DNA of 64,000 nucleotides from Xiphophorus maculatus (lineage: Eukaryota > Chordata > Actinopteri > Cyprinodontiformes > Poeciliidae): NCBI RefSeq assembly GCF_002775205.1, contig NC_036451.1, forward strand, positions 1-64,000, given 5' to 3'. The translations under genes and the position numbers were made by a program. Shown here in pieces: positions 9,665 through 23,200 of the stretch; position 1 is the stretch's first letter, and every line of letters begins with the position of its first letter. The notes beneath the pieces are model-generated. The model searched no databases. It had not been told where the DNA came from and saw nothing but the letters and a program-made list of their open reading frames with translations.

Positions 9665-11767
9665 TCTTTATTTTTCTTCCGTAACCGTTAATGCGGCTCA
9701 TACCGCTGGGTGCACACCTACAAATGAGGTATCAAAACGTGCAGAAAATTCACGCCATTGTTGCTATTACTTTTGGTGGGATTTGGGCTTAACGTGGCGA
9801 CATAATTCGCAAAAAACTACGAAAAAAACCCCATTATAAGTCAATGGGAAAAATCCTGGAAATACCCTATTTTTGAGGATTTTCTGTGTCGTCACTAATT
9901 CACGTAGAAATGCCATTCAAATTTCATTTTGTAGATACGTCTGTGATCTCTTCGAAAGTGAAGACGGCTCGTCGATAACAGTTACGGTTTGTCCACAATT
10001 TGCCTCTAAGCGACCCAAAGTTTCTCATTTTTCTTCAAATTAGAGTGACAGCCCATCTCGGTTCATATCTGGGCACAACATTTCTTTCTCTCATCACTGT
10101 AAATGCTCTGAGTGAGGTACAGATATGAATCTCGGGACTATCGCAGAAGACACATTGAACTGTCATACGCTTAAAACGCTTTTCGAATATGTATTACGGT
10201 TCCCGAACAAGAAGGATTTGTTTCCAATGCTTTTTTTCAGTAAAGTGTGTTTGCTCAAACACACTTGTGTGTTTGAGAGCTCACAGCTCAGAGCTCACAC
10301 CTGCTGAGACCATTATTTGCCATAGCAACGGAACTCAAGAGGCTATTGGCTGCTGGTTAGGACTACGAATACGCATCACTGTAGTTCTATCTATCCTCAG
10401 TTGAAACAGATCAGGACTGAGAACTGGCCTTTAGAACTACTGCTGCTATGGGCTGTATATAACTGATTTAACTCAGTAACTGTTACACATGGGATTAGTT
10501 TGGAACTTTAAAATGGAGCATAATAATAATTTCAAAATAAATGCCTTGAATATTTTTACATCAGGTAATTGCTGTTTTTGGCTTTATTTGACGTTTTCAT
10601 CCAAAGCACTGTTACACATGGGATTACTTTGGAACTTTAAAATGGAGAATAATAATAATTTCAAAATAAAAGCCTTGAATAATTTTACATCAGGTAATTG
10701 CTTTTTTTGGCCGTATATGACTTTTTCATCCAAAGCAATGTTACACATGGGATTAGTTTGGAACTTTAAAATGGAGAATAATAATTTCAAAATAAAAGCC
10801 TTGAATAGTTTTACATCAGGTAATTGCTGTTTTTGGCTTTATTTGACGTTTTCATCCAAAGCACTGTTACACATGGGATTACTTTGGAACTTTAAAATGG
10901 AGAATAATAATAATTTCAAAATAAAAGCCTTGAATATTTTTACATCAGGTAATTGCTGTTTTTGGCTTTATATGACTTTTTCATCCAAAGCACTGTTACA
11001 CATGGGATTAGTTTGGAACTTTAAAATGGAGCATAATAATAATTTCAAAATAAAAGCCTTGAATATTTTTACATCAGGTAATTGCTGTTTTTGGCTTTAT
11101 ATGACTTTTTCATCCAAAGCACTGTTACACATGGGATTAGTTTGGAACTTTAAAATGGAGCATACTGAAAATTTCAAAATAAAAGCCTTGAATATTTTTA
11201 CATCAGGTAATTGCTCTTTTTGGCTTTATTTGACTTTTTCATCCAAAGCACTGTTACACGTGGTATTAGTTTGGCCCTTTGAAATGAAGCATTCTGAAAA
11301 TTTCAAAATAAAAGCCTTGAATAATTTTACATGACGTAATTGCTCTTTTTGGCTTTATTTGACTTTTTCATCCAAAGCACTGTTACACGTGGTATTAGTT
11401 TGGCCCTTTGAAATGAAGCATACTGAAAATTTCAAAATAAAAGCCTTGAATATTTTTTACATCAGCTACTTGTGTTTTGAGCATTATATAACTATTTTAA
11501 CCCAAGGACTATTACGCATGGGATTAGTTTGGCCCTTTGAAATGAAGTTTAACAAAACTTCCAAAATAAAAGCCTTGACAACATTTTAAATCGTACCGAA
11601 CGGTGCACGTCCGCCTCGCTTAACGTTCTTGCGGTTCTCCGCGTGCCACTGCTTACGTCGCGGCGTTCTTTGGCGTCGACGCCGATTTGTGGCGCGACGA
11701 TGCCGGGCCCGAACTCCACGGCCGCGCCTTGGCAGGCCCCGGCTAAATTTCTTCCGAAATTTTCTAG
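9665..11767 (+). repeat. Array unit 2
   Basis: Same architecture as unit 1, with nine 129-bp repeats between about 10470 and 11585 and an open frame of 281 codons through them. The left block shares with the other array units a shorter form than the single copy at 37991. The junction to unit 1 is CTAG followed by TTATAGT before the next TCTTTATTT. Terminal CTAG at 11764-11767. Confidence 0.75.
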
Positions 11768-11771
11768 TTAT

Positions 11772-14263
11772 TCTTTATTTTTCATCCGTAACCGTTAATG
11801 CGGCTCATACCGCTGCGTGCACACCTACAAAAGAGGTATCAAAACGTGCAGAAAATTCACGCCATTCCAGCTATTACTTTTGGTGGGATTCGGGATTAAC
11901 ATGGCGACATAATTCGCAAAAAACTACGAAAAAAACCCCATTATAACTCAATGGGAAAAATCCTAGAAATACCCTATTTTTGAGGATTTGCTGTGTCGTC
12001 ACAAATTCACCTAGAAATGCCATTCAAATTTCATTTTGTAGATACGTCTGTGATCTCTTCGAAAGTGAAGACGGCTCGTCGATACCAGTTATGGTTTGTC
12101 CACAATTTGCCTCTAAGCGACCCAAAGTTTCTCATTTTTGCTCATATTAGAGTGACAGCCGACCTCGGTTCATATCTGGGCACAACATTTCTTTCTCTCA
12201 TCACTGTAAATGCTCTGAGTGAGGTACAGATATGAATCTCGGGACTATCGCAGAAGACACATTGAACTGTCATACGCTTAAAACGCTTTTCGAATATGTA
12301 TTACGGTTCCCGAACAAGAAGGATTTGTTTCCAATGCTTTTTTTCAGTAAAGTGTGTTTGCTCAAACACACTTGTGTGTTTGAGAGCTCACAGCTCAGAG
12401 CTCACACCTGCTGAGACCATTATTTGCCATAGCAACGGAACTCAAGAGGCTATTGGCTGCTGGTTAGGACTACGAATACGCATCGTTGTAGTTCTATCTA
12501 TCCTCAGTTGAAACAGATCAGGACTGAGAACTGGCCTTTACAACTACTTGCTGCTTTGGGCTGTATATAACTGATTTAACTCAGTAACTGTTACACATGG
12601 GATTAGTTTTACACTTTAAAATTAAGCATATTGAAAATTTCACAATAAAAGCCCTGAATATTTTTACATGACGTAATTGCTCTTTTTTGGCTTTATTTGA
12701 CTTTTTCATCCAAAGCACTGTTACACATGGTATTAGTTTGGCCCTTTAAAATGAAGCTTAACAAAAATTTCAAAATAAAAGCCTTGAATATTTTTACATC
12801 AGCTACTTGTGTTTTGAGCATTATATAACTATTTTAACCGAAGGACTATTACGCATGGGATTAGTTTGGCCCTTTGAAATGAAGCATCCTGCAAATTTCA
12901 AAATAAAAGCCTTGAATATTTTTACATGACGTAATTGCTCTTTTTGGCTTTATTTGACTTTTTCATCCAAAGCACTGTTACACATGGTATTAGTTTGGCC
13001 CTTTGAAATGAATATTAACAAAAATTTCAAAATTAAAGCCTTGAATATTTTTACATCATGTAATTGCTCTTTTTGGCTTTATTTGACTTTTTCATCCAAA
13101 GCACTGTTACACGTGGTATTAGTTTGGCCCTTTGAAATGAAGCTTAACAAAAGTTTCAAAATAAAAGCCTTGAATATTTTTACATGACGTAATTGCTCTT
13201 TTTGGCTTTATTTGACTTTTTCATCCAAAGCACTCTTACACGTGGTATTAGTTCAGAACTTTAAAATGAAGCATACTGAAAATTTCAAAATAAAAGCCTT
13301 GAATATTTTACATGAAGTAATTGCTCTTTTTGGCCGTATATGACTTTTTCATCCAAAGCAATGTTACACATGGGATTAGTTCGGAACTTTAAAATGGAGC
13401 ATAATAATAATTTCAAAATAAAAGCCTTGAATATTTTTACATCAGGTAATTGCTGTTTTTGGCTTTATTTGACGTTTTCATCCAAAGCACTGTTACACAT
13501 GGGATTACTTTGGAACTTTGAAATGAAGCATACTGAAAATTTCAAAATAAAAGCCTTGAATATTTTTACATCAGGTAATTGCTGTTTTTGGCTTTATATG
13601 ACTTTTTCATCCAAAGCACTGTTACACATGGGATTAGTTTGGAACTTTAAAATGGAGCATAATAATAATTTCAAAATAAAAGCCTTGAATATTTTTACAT
13701 CAGGTAATTGCTCTTTTTGGCTTTATTTGACTTTTTCATCCAAAGCACTGTTACACGTGGTATTAGTTTGGCCCTTTGAAATGAAGCATTCTGAAAATTT
13801 CAAAATAAAAGCCTTGAATAATTTTACATGACGTAATTGCTCTTTTTGGCTTTATTTGACTTTTTCATCCAAAGCACTGTTACACGTGGTATTAGTTTGG
13901 CCCTTTGAAATGAAGCATACTGAAAATTTCAAAATAAAAGCCTTGAATATTTTTACATCAGCTACTTGTGTTTTGAGCATTATATAACTATTTTAACCCA
14001 AGGACTATTACGCATGGGATTAGTTTGGCCCTTTGAAATGAAGGTTAACAAAACTTCCAAAATAAAAGCCTTGACAACATTTTAAATCGTACCGAACGGT
14101 GCACGTCCGCCTCGCTTAACGTTCTTGCGGTTCTCCGCGTGCCACTGATCACGTCGCGGCGTCCTTTGGCGTCGACGCCGATTTGTGGCGCGACGACGCC
14201 GGGCCCATGCCCGACGGGCGCGCCTTGGCAGGCCCCGTCTAAATTTCTTCCGAAATTTTCTAG
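11772..14263 (+). repeat. Array unit 3
   Basis: Same architecture, with about twelve 129-bp repeats between 12580 and 14085. Its repeats are the most varied, including several copies with the GGCCCTTTGAAATGAA variant and interspersed CATCAGCTACTTGTG variants that in the other units occur only next to the right end. The junction to unit 2 is CTAG-TTAT. Terminal CTAG at 14260-14263. Confidence 0.75.
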
Positions 14264-14267
14264 TTAT

Positions 14268-16383
14268 TCTTTATTTTTCTTCCGTAACCGTTAATGCGGC
14301 TCGTACCGCTGGGTGCACACCTACAAATGAGGTATCAAAACGTGCAGAAAATTCACGCCATTGGAGCTATTACTTCTGGTGGGATTTGGGGTTAACGTGG
14401 CGACATAATTCGCAAAAAACTACGAAAAAAACCCCATTATAAGTCAATGGGAATAATCCTAGAAATACCCTATTTTTGAGGATTTGCTGTGTCATCACAA
14501 ATTCACCTAGAAATGCCATTCAAATTTCATTTTGTAGATACGTCTGTGATCTCTTCGAAAGTGAAGACGGCTCGTCGATACCAGTTACGGTTTGTCCACA
14601 ATGTGCCTCTAAGCGACCCAAAGTTTCTCATTTTTGCTCAAATTAGAGTGACAGCCGCTCTCGGATCAGATCTGGGCACAACATTTCTTTCTCTCATCAC
14701 TGTAAATGCTCTGAGTGAGGTACAGATATGAATCTCGGGACTATCGCAGAAGACACATTGCCCTCTCATACGCTCGAAACGCTTTTCGAATATGTATTAC
14801 GGTTCCCGAACAAGAAGGATTTGTTTCCAATGTTTTTTTTCAGTAAAACGTGTTTGCTCAAACACACAATTGTGTGTTTGAGCATGTATGACTCACAGCT
14901 CACACCTGCTGAGACCATTATTTACCATAGCAACGGAACTCAAGAGGCTATTGGCTGCTGATTTGGACTACAAATACGCATCGCTGTAGTTCTATCTAAC
15001 CTCAGTTGAAACAGATCAGGACTGAGAACTGGCCTTTAGAACTACTTGCTGCTATGGGCTGTATATAACTGATTTAACTCAGTAACTGTTACACATGGGA
15101 TTAGTTTGGAACTTTAAAATTAAGCATACTGAAAATTTCAAAATAAAAGCCCTGAATATTTTTACATGACATAATTGCTCTTTTTGGCTTTATTTGACTT
15201 TTCCATCCAAAGCACTGTTACACATGGGATTAGTTTGGAACTTTAAAATGGAGCATAATAATAATTTCAAAATAAAAGCCTTGAATATTTTTACATCATG
15301 TAATTGCTCTTTTTGGCTTTATTTGACTTTTTCATCCAAAGCACTGTTACACATGGTATTAGTTTGGCCCTTTGAAATGAAGCATACTGAAAATTTCAAA
15401 ATAAAAGCCTTGAATATTTTTACATCATGTAATTGCTCTTTTTGGCTTTATTTGACTTTTTCATCCAAAGCACTGTTACACATGGTATTAGTTTGGAACT
15501 TTAAAATGGAGCATAATAATAATTTCAAAATAAAAGCCTTGAATATTTTTACATCAGGTAATTGCTGTTTTTGGCTTTATGTGACTTTTTCATCCAAAGC
15601 ACTGTTACACGTGGTATTAGTTTGGCCCTCTGAAATGAAGCATACTGAAAATTTCAAAATAAAAGCCTTGAATATTTTTACATCATGTAATTGCTTTTTT
15701 TGGCCGTATATGAGTTTTTCATCCAAAGCAATGTTACACATGGGATTAGTTCGGAACTTTAAAATGGAGCATAATAATAATTTCAAAATAAAAGCCTTGA
15801 ATATTTTTACATCAGGTAATTGCTGTTTTTGGCTTTATGTGACTTTTTCATCCAAAGCACTGTTACACATGGGATTAGTTTGGAACTTTAAAAATTAAGC
15901 ATACTGAAAATTTCAAAATAAAAGCCTTGAATATTTTTACATCAGGTAATTGCTGTTTTTGGCTTTATATGACTTTTTCATCCAAAGCACTGTTACACGT
16001 GGGATTCGTTCGGAACTTTAAAATGGAGCATGATAATGATTTCAAAATAAAAGCCTTGAATATTTTTACATCAGGTAATTGTTGTTTTTGGCTTTATATA
16101 ACTGATTTTATCCAATGACTATTACGCATGGGATTAGTTTGGGCCTTTGAAATGAAGTTTAACAAAACTTCCAAAATAAAAGCCTTGACAACATTTTAAA
16201 TCGTACCGAATGGTGCACGTCCGCCTCGCTTAACGTTCTTGCGGTTCTCCGCATGCCACTGATTACGTCGCGGCGTCCTTTAGCGTCGACGCTGATTTGT
16301 GGCGTGACGACGCCGGGCCCGAACCCCACGGGCGCGCCTTGGCAGGCCCCGGCTAAATTTCTTCCGAAATTTTGTTTTTCTAG
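14268..16383 (+). repeat. Array unit 4
   Basis: Same architecture, with nine 129-bp repeats between 15080 and 16195. The CpG-rich block has begun to lose CpGs (for example GCATGCC where other units have GCGTGCC). The terminal hairpin is followed by extra Ts (TTTGTTTTTCTAG) before host-like sequence resumes at 16384, so the right edge of the array has an altered end. Confidence 0.75.
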
Positions 16384-17209
16384 TTGAGATTAATGTGCTA
16401 TCTCTTTATAGAAACAAATTAACTTTGATGTAATGAATGTGTGCATTGAACCAGCTTTATCTTCCCAGTGTTGTGACTGGAACTTATAGTTAGCTGGTAT
16501 TCAAGCACATGTATCGTTTAAAGGTGGCAAAACAAAATGCTTGTATTTCTTCTCTTCTAGGGGGGGAAATACAAGCACTTTGCAGATTATATTTTTCTGG
16601 TCCTGGTCAGACTGTTTAACCTTCCCAGGGTCATAAGAGATTGGATCATTTAGACCCCATTAGTGTTTTACTCTGTGCACTGTCCAGCGGGGTTGCACGG
16701 TGTCCTTTTACAAATTTTTTTTGTGTGACTTTGTAAAGATCACCATCCTTCCCCACAGCGCTTCCTCACTGTCTGACCGCAACATTTGCCGAGCTCCTGA
16801 GCATCGCGCAAAGACCCCAGGAACTGGGAAAGTTAAGAAAAGGGGTCCAATGGACCCAGCGAGCTTTACCCGGTGCGCATCCCGGCAGGGTAGCACTGAC
16901 CTCGCTTGTGCTTTTACCCTTTAGTTCCCTGCTGTCTGACCGTGATATCTACCATGCTCCTCTTGAGCATCATGCCAAGACCACTGGAGGTTAAACCCAA
17001 ACCAGGTCCAGATAATTGATGGTTTTGCATCTACCTTTTTAACAAGCACTTCCTCATCATGCTGCAAAAGCATGATGAGGAATGTGCATAAGGAATGTGC
17101 ATATATTGCACATTCCTTACGCGCACATATATGGAGATGATCTAAAAACATCTGAAACCATGAAGAAGGTTGTTACTTTTCACAAATACAGAGACACATG
17201 GACGTTTAC
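16384..17209. other. Non-coding stretch next to the array
   Basis: No cherp exon or other gene is seen here. The stretch holds two diverged copies of a roughly 65-bp motif (CTGTCTGACCG followed by a CTCCT...GAGCATC segment) at about 16766 and 16930, and two strong hairpins described separately. By position it belongs to the cherp intron that follows exon 9. Confidence 0.5.
17047..17126. repeat. Two adjacent perfect hairpins
   Basis: First hairpin: TTCCTCATCATGCT and its exact complement separated by five bases. Second hairpin, beginning about ten bases later: TAAGGAATGTGCA and its complement around a TATAT loop. The word GGAATGTGCATA occurs in both the spacer and the second stem. Together they could fold as a double stem-loop in RNA of the minus-strand cherp intron or extrude as cruciforms. 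Confidence 0.65.
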
Positions 17210-20200
17210 CGGCTGGTTGGGGTTCCAGGGTCCGACATGCTGAGGCTCAAACCACGCAGGCTTGTTGGGTGGCATATCAGATGGCCCACTGGAATTTTTG
17301 GGGTCCTGTGATCTGGGTGGAGCTCCATCAAAGTCTCCTGGAGGAGGTCCAATCACAGGAGGCTTCACATCTCCTGTACCTAAAAAGATTAAATTAGAGC
17401 TATAGGAGACAGCCTTGTTGTGGCCACCTGGATACTTTCATTTGGGTTAACACTGGGAGTGTGTCAGTTATTTTTTTTTATTCTTTATTCAAAATTCTAA
17501 TAATATGCTTTTGTGTCACTCAAATGTTTCAGATTATGACATATTTTTCTGTATTGGACAAAGATAACCTGATTAAGTACAAAAAGCAGTTTTGTTTTAC
17601 CCAGATTTTTCCAATAAGGAGAAATGGTCCACCCCACCTGGCAATTTGGGGAATAGTAAGTGCCTCACTTATTAAATTTAATTAACAGTGATTAAAGAGT
17701 AACTCGCCCCAAAATCAACTTCTTTTCTGATAAACTGTCTAAATAGGTTATTTAGGGTTCTATTTTTATGTTTCTGTGTGAATTTTGACATTTTTGTGTA
17801 AGTGTATTAATTTAGCATTATTTTGTCAAAAATGATTTTGTTCTGGCCTCCTCTGGTCAAACAGTGCTTAGGCAGTTGGATTCTCCTACTGGTTTAAAAC
17901 AGATCAGCTTTACTCACTCTGCCCCACGTTCGGGTGTAAAACCGTTGCACACAGACACATTCCCCGCCTGATAGTTAGTCAGAAGTTGGAATAGAAAGCA
18001 TTGCCATGGCGAGGACTGATCGGTAGCGTTACTCAGCTTTACAAATATGCAATTTATTTGCAATATGGACACAGAGTGGAATTGGTCTGCTCTGACTTCT
18101 GGCAACAGTATACTGCAGGACTGTTGACTGTATGGCTGATTGCAGTGCTTAGGAAGCAGGAAATGCAGCTCAGGACACAGCAGCTGAGCTGAAAAGTGTC
18201 ATCACCTTAGGAGTCTCCAACAAGACAGAAAAAGTAGCTGGCTTTGTCTCATTAGTTTTTTGATAAAGTCACTAAATGTAACAACAAAGTTGAAGTAAGC
18301 AACAGAGCTTGTTTCATCCTGACCACAGCCCCTTTGATCCTCACACTCGACCCCTCAGTGTTACTTAACTCGCCCACTTTGCTGGAATTTATCAAAATTT
18401 GTTTGGGGTGGGGTTATGCTTTGAATAACCGTTTTAAAAAGCTGGGCTCAGTTTTGCAAACCTTATTATTATTGATGTCCATGTGAAGTAAGTAATTTAA
18501 ATAAAACCAAAAAGTATGTTGAAGGCCCACGTGACCATAGCAACAGAAATAGTAAGTAGGGGAACAGAGCCGCATTAGATCTGAAATGATTTATCTAGAA
18601 AAATTTATAAAATAACCAAGAATTTGAAAGTAAATATTGGACTGACTAAATTCCTTTTTTTAACATTAAAACTGAACAAACGCTCAGACAGTTTGTTGGA
18701 CTGATTCTCTTACTGGCTTGGGTTGTTATAGGCGGGGCTTTTTCAGCTTCAGCAGGGGGAGCTGCTGGTCCTGCAGGGCAAGCCTGTTGCTGCTGCTTCA
18801 AACTAGTAACAAACTTCTCATGTTGGGTCTTTAAAGCCTGAATCTGCTGCTGAAAGGCCAGCTGGATGGGCTGCACCACACCAGCATACTCTGTTATCAG
18901 GGAAGCCTGAAAAATCAAGAGCAAAATCATAAAGAGTTCCAGACTGATTACACCTAACTGCCAAGGCTTTACTTCTCACAATCATTCATAAGTATGCACA
19001 GCAAACATATTTTGATATTATTTGAACAAAATTATCAAAATATAAACTAACGCAGCTCAACCAATGTGAAAGAATACAGAGTGCATTGTTAGTCAGGCCA
19101 GTAAAATGAAAGACTGAGGATTCTCTCTTTAAAATGAGTCATTGATGAAATGCTCCATAGATACTATAAGACTGAATGACTTTTACACTGACCTGGTACT
19201 GTCCAATGCCAAGTGCTGGGTTCTGCAGCTGCTGTATGGTCTCTTCATCAAAATACCCGTTCTTCTCCCAAAGCTGCAGCAACTGCAGAGATACAAGGAA
19301 CGATGGGTTGTAATCAAAAAGACGATGAAAAGCAGCATCTCCATAAAAAAAAGAATAGAATAAATTAATTAATTAACTTTGAGCCTTTTTGCAAAGCAGG
19401 CCCAAGCCCTGGGTTTAGCCCTCCATTTGAGCCGGCAGATGGGTTTGAAGTCAGCTGCTACAGAGATGAGACATTTTCCAGAACTCTTGTCAGAGTTTGC
19501 ACTAGACTTTCTTGATGTCCATCATTTTGACAGACAGCATAAAAAAATCCCACCATACTCTATTTTCACCTGATGGCACGATGTAGATTCTCTTTTCAAC
19601 TGTTCAGCTCTACATCGTGCCATCATACACCAGATTGATATATTAAACTTTTTCTTTGCAGAGACAAAAACCAACAACTGTGGCCCCAGTAAATACATAT
19701 AAACAATGAAATGGTTGCCCTTAAATTATGAGCACCAGCTTGTGCTTAATCAAATGTTTTAAGGTTTTAATGTTGGGGTTGAATCTGAGCTCTGTGCTCC
19801 ACTGGAGACTGGAAATACAAGCACCACTCTAGCCAAAGTTTTGAAACCAGGGAAAATTTCTCCATTTTTGATCAGAAGTTGGTAATACTCTGTGATGGAA
19901 GGTTTTCTGGTCAGGAGGAAAAGCTCAGAGATGAAACTGATTATTTTTTTAATGCAGTACAGAAAGAGCAGGAGAGGACAATGAGGAATGAAAAAGTGTT
20001 CCACCAGACCAGGGGTGGGCAATCCTGGTCCTCGAGGGCCGGTGTCCTGCAACTCTTAGATGTCTCCCTGGTCCAACACATTGAATCCAACAGCTGAATC
20101 ACCTCCTCAGTGCAGTCAAGTTCTCCAGAGTCCTGCTAATGACCTCATTATTTGACCCAGGTGTGTTGAAGTAGAGATACATCTAATAGTTGCAGGAGGC

Positions 20201-23200
20201 CGGCCCTCGAGGCCTGGAGTTGCCCACCCCTGCACCAGACCAATGCAAACATAACCAGGACCAGAATATAACAGAACTGGGATAGGGCAGGTCCTGCAGT
20301 GCAAAAATACCTGTTTTCAAGACATTTACATTTTTTGTAATCTACTGCATAAAGTAATGTACAAAACTGAACATGTGAGTTTCATTTCTGATACCATGAA
20401 ATGTGACTAGAGATTAGTAAGTGTAGAAGGATTTACCCGGGTAATCTTCTGTTGCTTCTCTTCCTCTACTGCTAGAAAACTAGTGCAGTAGATGGGAACA
20501 ACAACCTTCTGCAACGCCGCCAACAAATCCTTCTGCTGCTTCCGCTGGCTGGGATAAAATAAAAATAAAAATAAAAAAAAACACACTAATATGCTGCAAT
20601 ATACAAAAAACATTTTTCTAATTCAACAATAGTGCTTCTTTATTTTTTACTATTTACATACCAGTGATGAAGAACATCATTGGTTAAATAGATGAGGTGT
20701 AGGCGGAGCTCAAAATGTGCGCTGTCAACAGTGATGCGATTACGAAGATGTGATGCCATCAGTTCACAATGCTGTGGCCCCTTGGCATTGTTGAACATCC
20801 AGTTTTTACCAGCCTGAGAGGAAGACCACTTTAATCATCAGATAGAAAACTTTGTTTTAGATATCTGAATAGCTTTTGACCACATCTTGTTTACAGAGAT
20901 AGCATCTTTAGTGCAGGTGTCGATGATGGGCTGCAGCAGGTTGTCGAACTCTGTGATGTCCAACTGAGTTTCTACCAGAAGCTTCTGGATCTGCTGCTCC
21001 ATTGCCAGGGTGATGGCAGCTGTCACTTGCTCCTACATGAAAAACAAAACAATATTTTGTATAATTCAACTGAAATGTATTGAGGCGTAACAATATCTGA
21101 CTCAAGATTGAGTTTACAATAACAAGTTGGAATTTTAATATTACATTTAAGAAAACTTCATAGATCAAATGTATGCTGCAAAGAGACCTTTATTCTGGAT
21201 TTGTATTGATTTTGCAACAAACTCAATAAACTTTTTCAGATTTCTTTTTATCTCTTCAGATCAGTGGTCACACTAGACTGTTATACTGTCATTTTGAGTC
21301 AAGACATCAAAAAATCTGTTGTATCCTATTTTTCAATTATTTTAAAATAATATTGACATAGGCTATTGAGTTGCATTTAATATTTATCCAGTTTAATATT
21401 CAAGTTGAACAAAGAATCTGGATCCCATCAAACATCAAGCAATTTTTTTGGATCACACCAGTTTTATCTGTTTTTACTGTTTATAAATGCCCTAAGAACG
21501 GTATTTATAAATGCTAATACAACTACTATTTTGTACAATTTACTGTACAATGACAATAAATGAGATCTGTCTAATCTATCTAACACATATAAGTTTTTCT
21601 AGACCGTTGCTGTGGCCACCGACAACATCTCCTTTAACCGCAGAGCAGAAAGTAATATATTGACCAGAATGCCCTGCACTGTTAGCTTTTTGCTTTTGGA
21701 ACGGTCTTTGATCCACTTGCATTCACACTACTTTCCAACCGCGCTAGAGCTCACTTTAGCCGGACCAAGACCTAGGTTTTCAGGCGGTTCACTTTTTAGT
21801 CCGTTTGGAATTCAAATTTGCATTCACACTCCAGAAACGAATCGGACTTTCTTGACAAACAAATTAGTGTCTGATTAAAGCGGACTAAACAGGGCTGATG
21901 TGAATGCACCCCAAGTATCCTAGGATCTTGTTCATGAATGAGATAAGAAGGGAGTGGGAGATCAACAGGAGGATTGGCGCTGTACCGGTCTGTTGTGGTG
22001 AAGAGAGAGCCGAGTCAAAAAGCGAAGCTCTCGATTTACCAGTCGATTTACATTCCTACCCTCATCTATGGTCATGAGTTTTGGAACCAGGGAAAGACTG
22101 AGGTCACCGATAAAAGCAGTCAAAATGAGTTTCCTCTGCAGAGTGTCTGGGCTCTCCCTTAAAGACAGAGTGAGGGTCATCCGGAAGGGACTCAGAGTCG
22201 AGCCGCTGCTCCTTCACGTCGAGAGGAGCCAGTTGAGGTGGCTTGGGCATCTGGTTAGGATGCCTCCTGGACGCCTACATGGTAAGGTGTTCTGGGCAAG
22301 TCCCACCAGGAGAATGCCCAGAGAAAAACCCAGGACACGCTGGAGGGACTATGTTTCTTGGCTGGCCTAGGATCACCTTGGGATTCCCCCGGAGGAGCTG
22401 GAACAAGTGGCTGGGGAGAGGGAGATCTGGGCCTCCCTACTTAGGTTGCTATCCCCGTGACCCAACCCCGGATAAGTGGAAGAAGGTGGATGTTCTGTAT
22501 GTACTATTGGCTTGATAAATGCATCCAAGCTTGGATTTTAGCACGGGCTTACCGGGGCTGCAGCCCAGGGTCCCGGCACTTTGGGGACCCCGACAGATGC
22601 TTTGTATTTTTGTGAATGAATAAGGTCAGAATGCCTTAATTTTATCACTGGCTAAGAGGATTTTGGCAGTGTTGTTGAAAAACTGTCTGATTTGTTCTGG
22701 CAAATGTCCATCATGAATGCTTGATTATTAGTCCAAGTTTGACGTGTCTTACGCTTTGGGCAGAGCATCAAGGAATAATTTCTCACAATGGCGAACAACA
22801 AAAAGCATGACAGCGGAGCGCAGGAACGAAAGAAAAAGAAGAGCGCGACAAAGAGGTGATAAGAAAATATCCGATCTAAGAGTTTTTTAAAATCTCATAT
22901 TGGACATGGAACAGAACAATCGTCCCTCTCCGCTTCTCAAAATGTTAACCTTGCTAACAACGGCTCTGGTCCGCCAGCTGTATCTGATCTGGTGCCTGCA
23001 GAGTAAGAGCGGTTAAAGCGCAGTTTTCTTCACTTGTCACAACGATGACCACGGAAAACTGGACAGTACTGATCCTGCGCTTTGGATAAAAACTGATGAG
23101 TTCATGTGGACTTACTGGGCTGGACAAGAAGTAGGGAGCTGTCAAAATATGGATGTTAACTTTAAAGCATCGGGACAAGTTTACAAACATCAGAAACGAT

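Larger units (their letters stand above)
6508..16383 (+). mobile_element. Head-to-tail array of a Helitron/Helentron-like element
   Basis: Four copies of one composite unit follow each other in the same orientation with only a few bases (TTAT-like) between them: 6657-9657, 9665-11767, 11772-14263 and 14268-16383. Each runs from TCTTTATTTTTC to a 3' hairpin (AAATTTC-TTCC-GAAATTT) followed by CTAG. The right end carries GGCAGGCCCC, complementary to the left tip GGGGCCTGCC. Internal blocks are a left block, 129-bp tandem repeats, and a CpG-rich block. Asymmetric ends, 3' hairpin plus CTRR-type end, internal tandem repeats and head-to-tail copies fit non-autonomous rolling-circle transposons of the Helitron/Helentron group. 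No Rep/helicase is encoded, and no published family name is claimed. Confidence 0.6.

Noticed and set aside
10489-11334. 281-codon protein gene in the array
   Set aside because: The frame is generated by the 129-bp period; variants of the same repeat carry stops, and there is no start-context or domain evidence for a gene.
7470-16200. CRISPR array
   Set aside because: The repeats are 129 bp, directly adjacent with no unique spacers, and the DNA is vertebrate.
19193-19282. Apparent frameshift in cherp exon 7
   Set aside because: A first reading suggested one extra base in the EKNGYFDEE segment. Recounting the line and cross-checking with the translation of the opposite strand showed a 90-bp in-frame exon.
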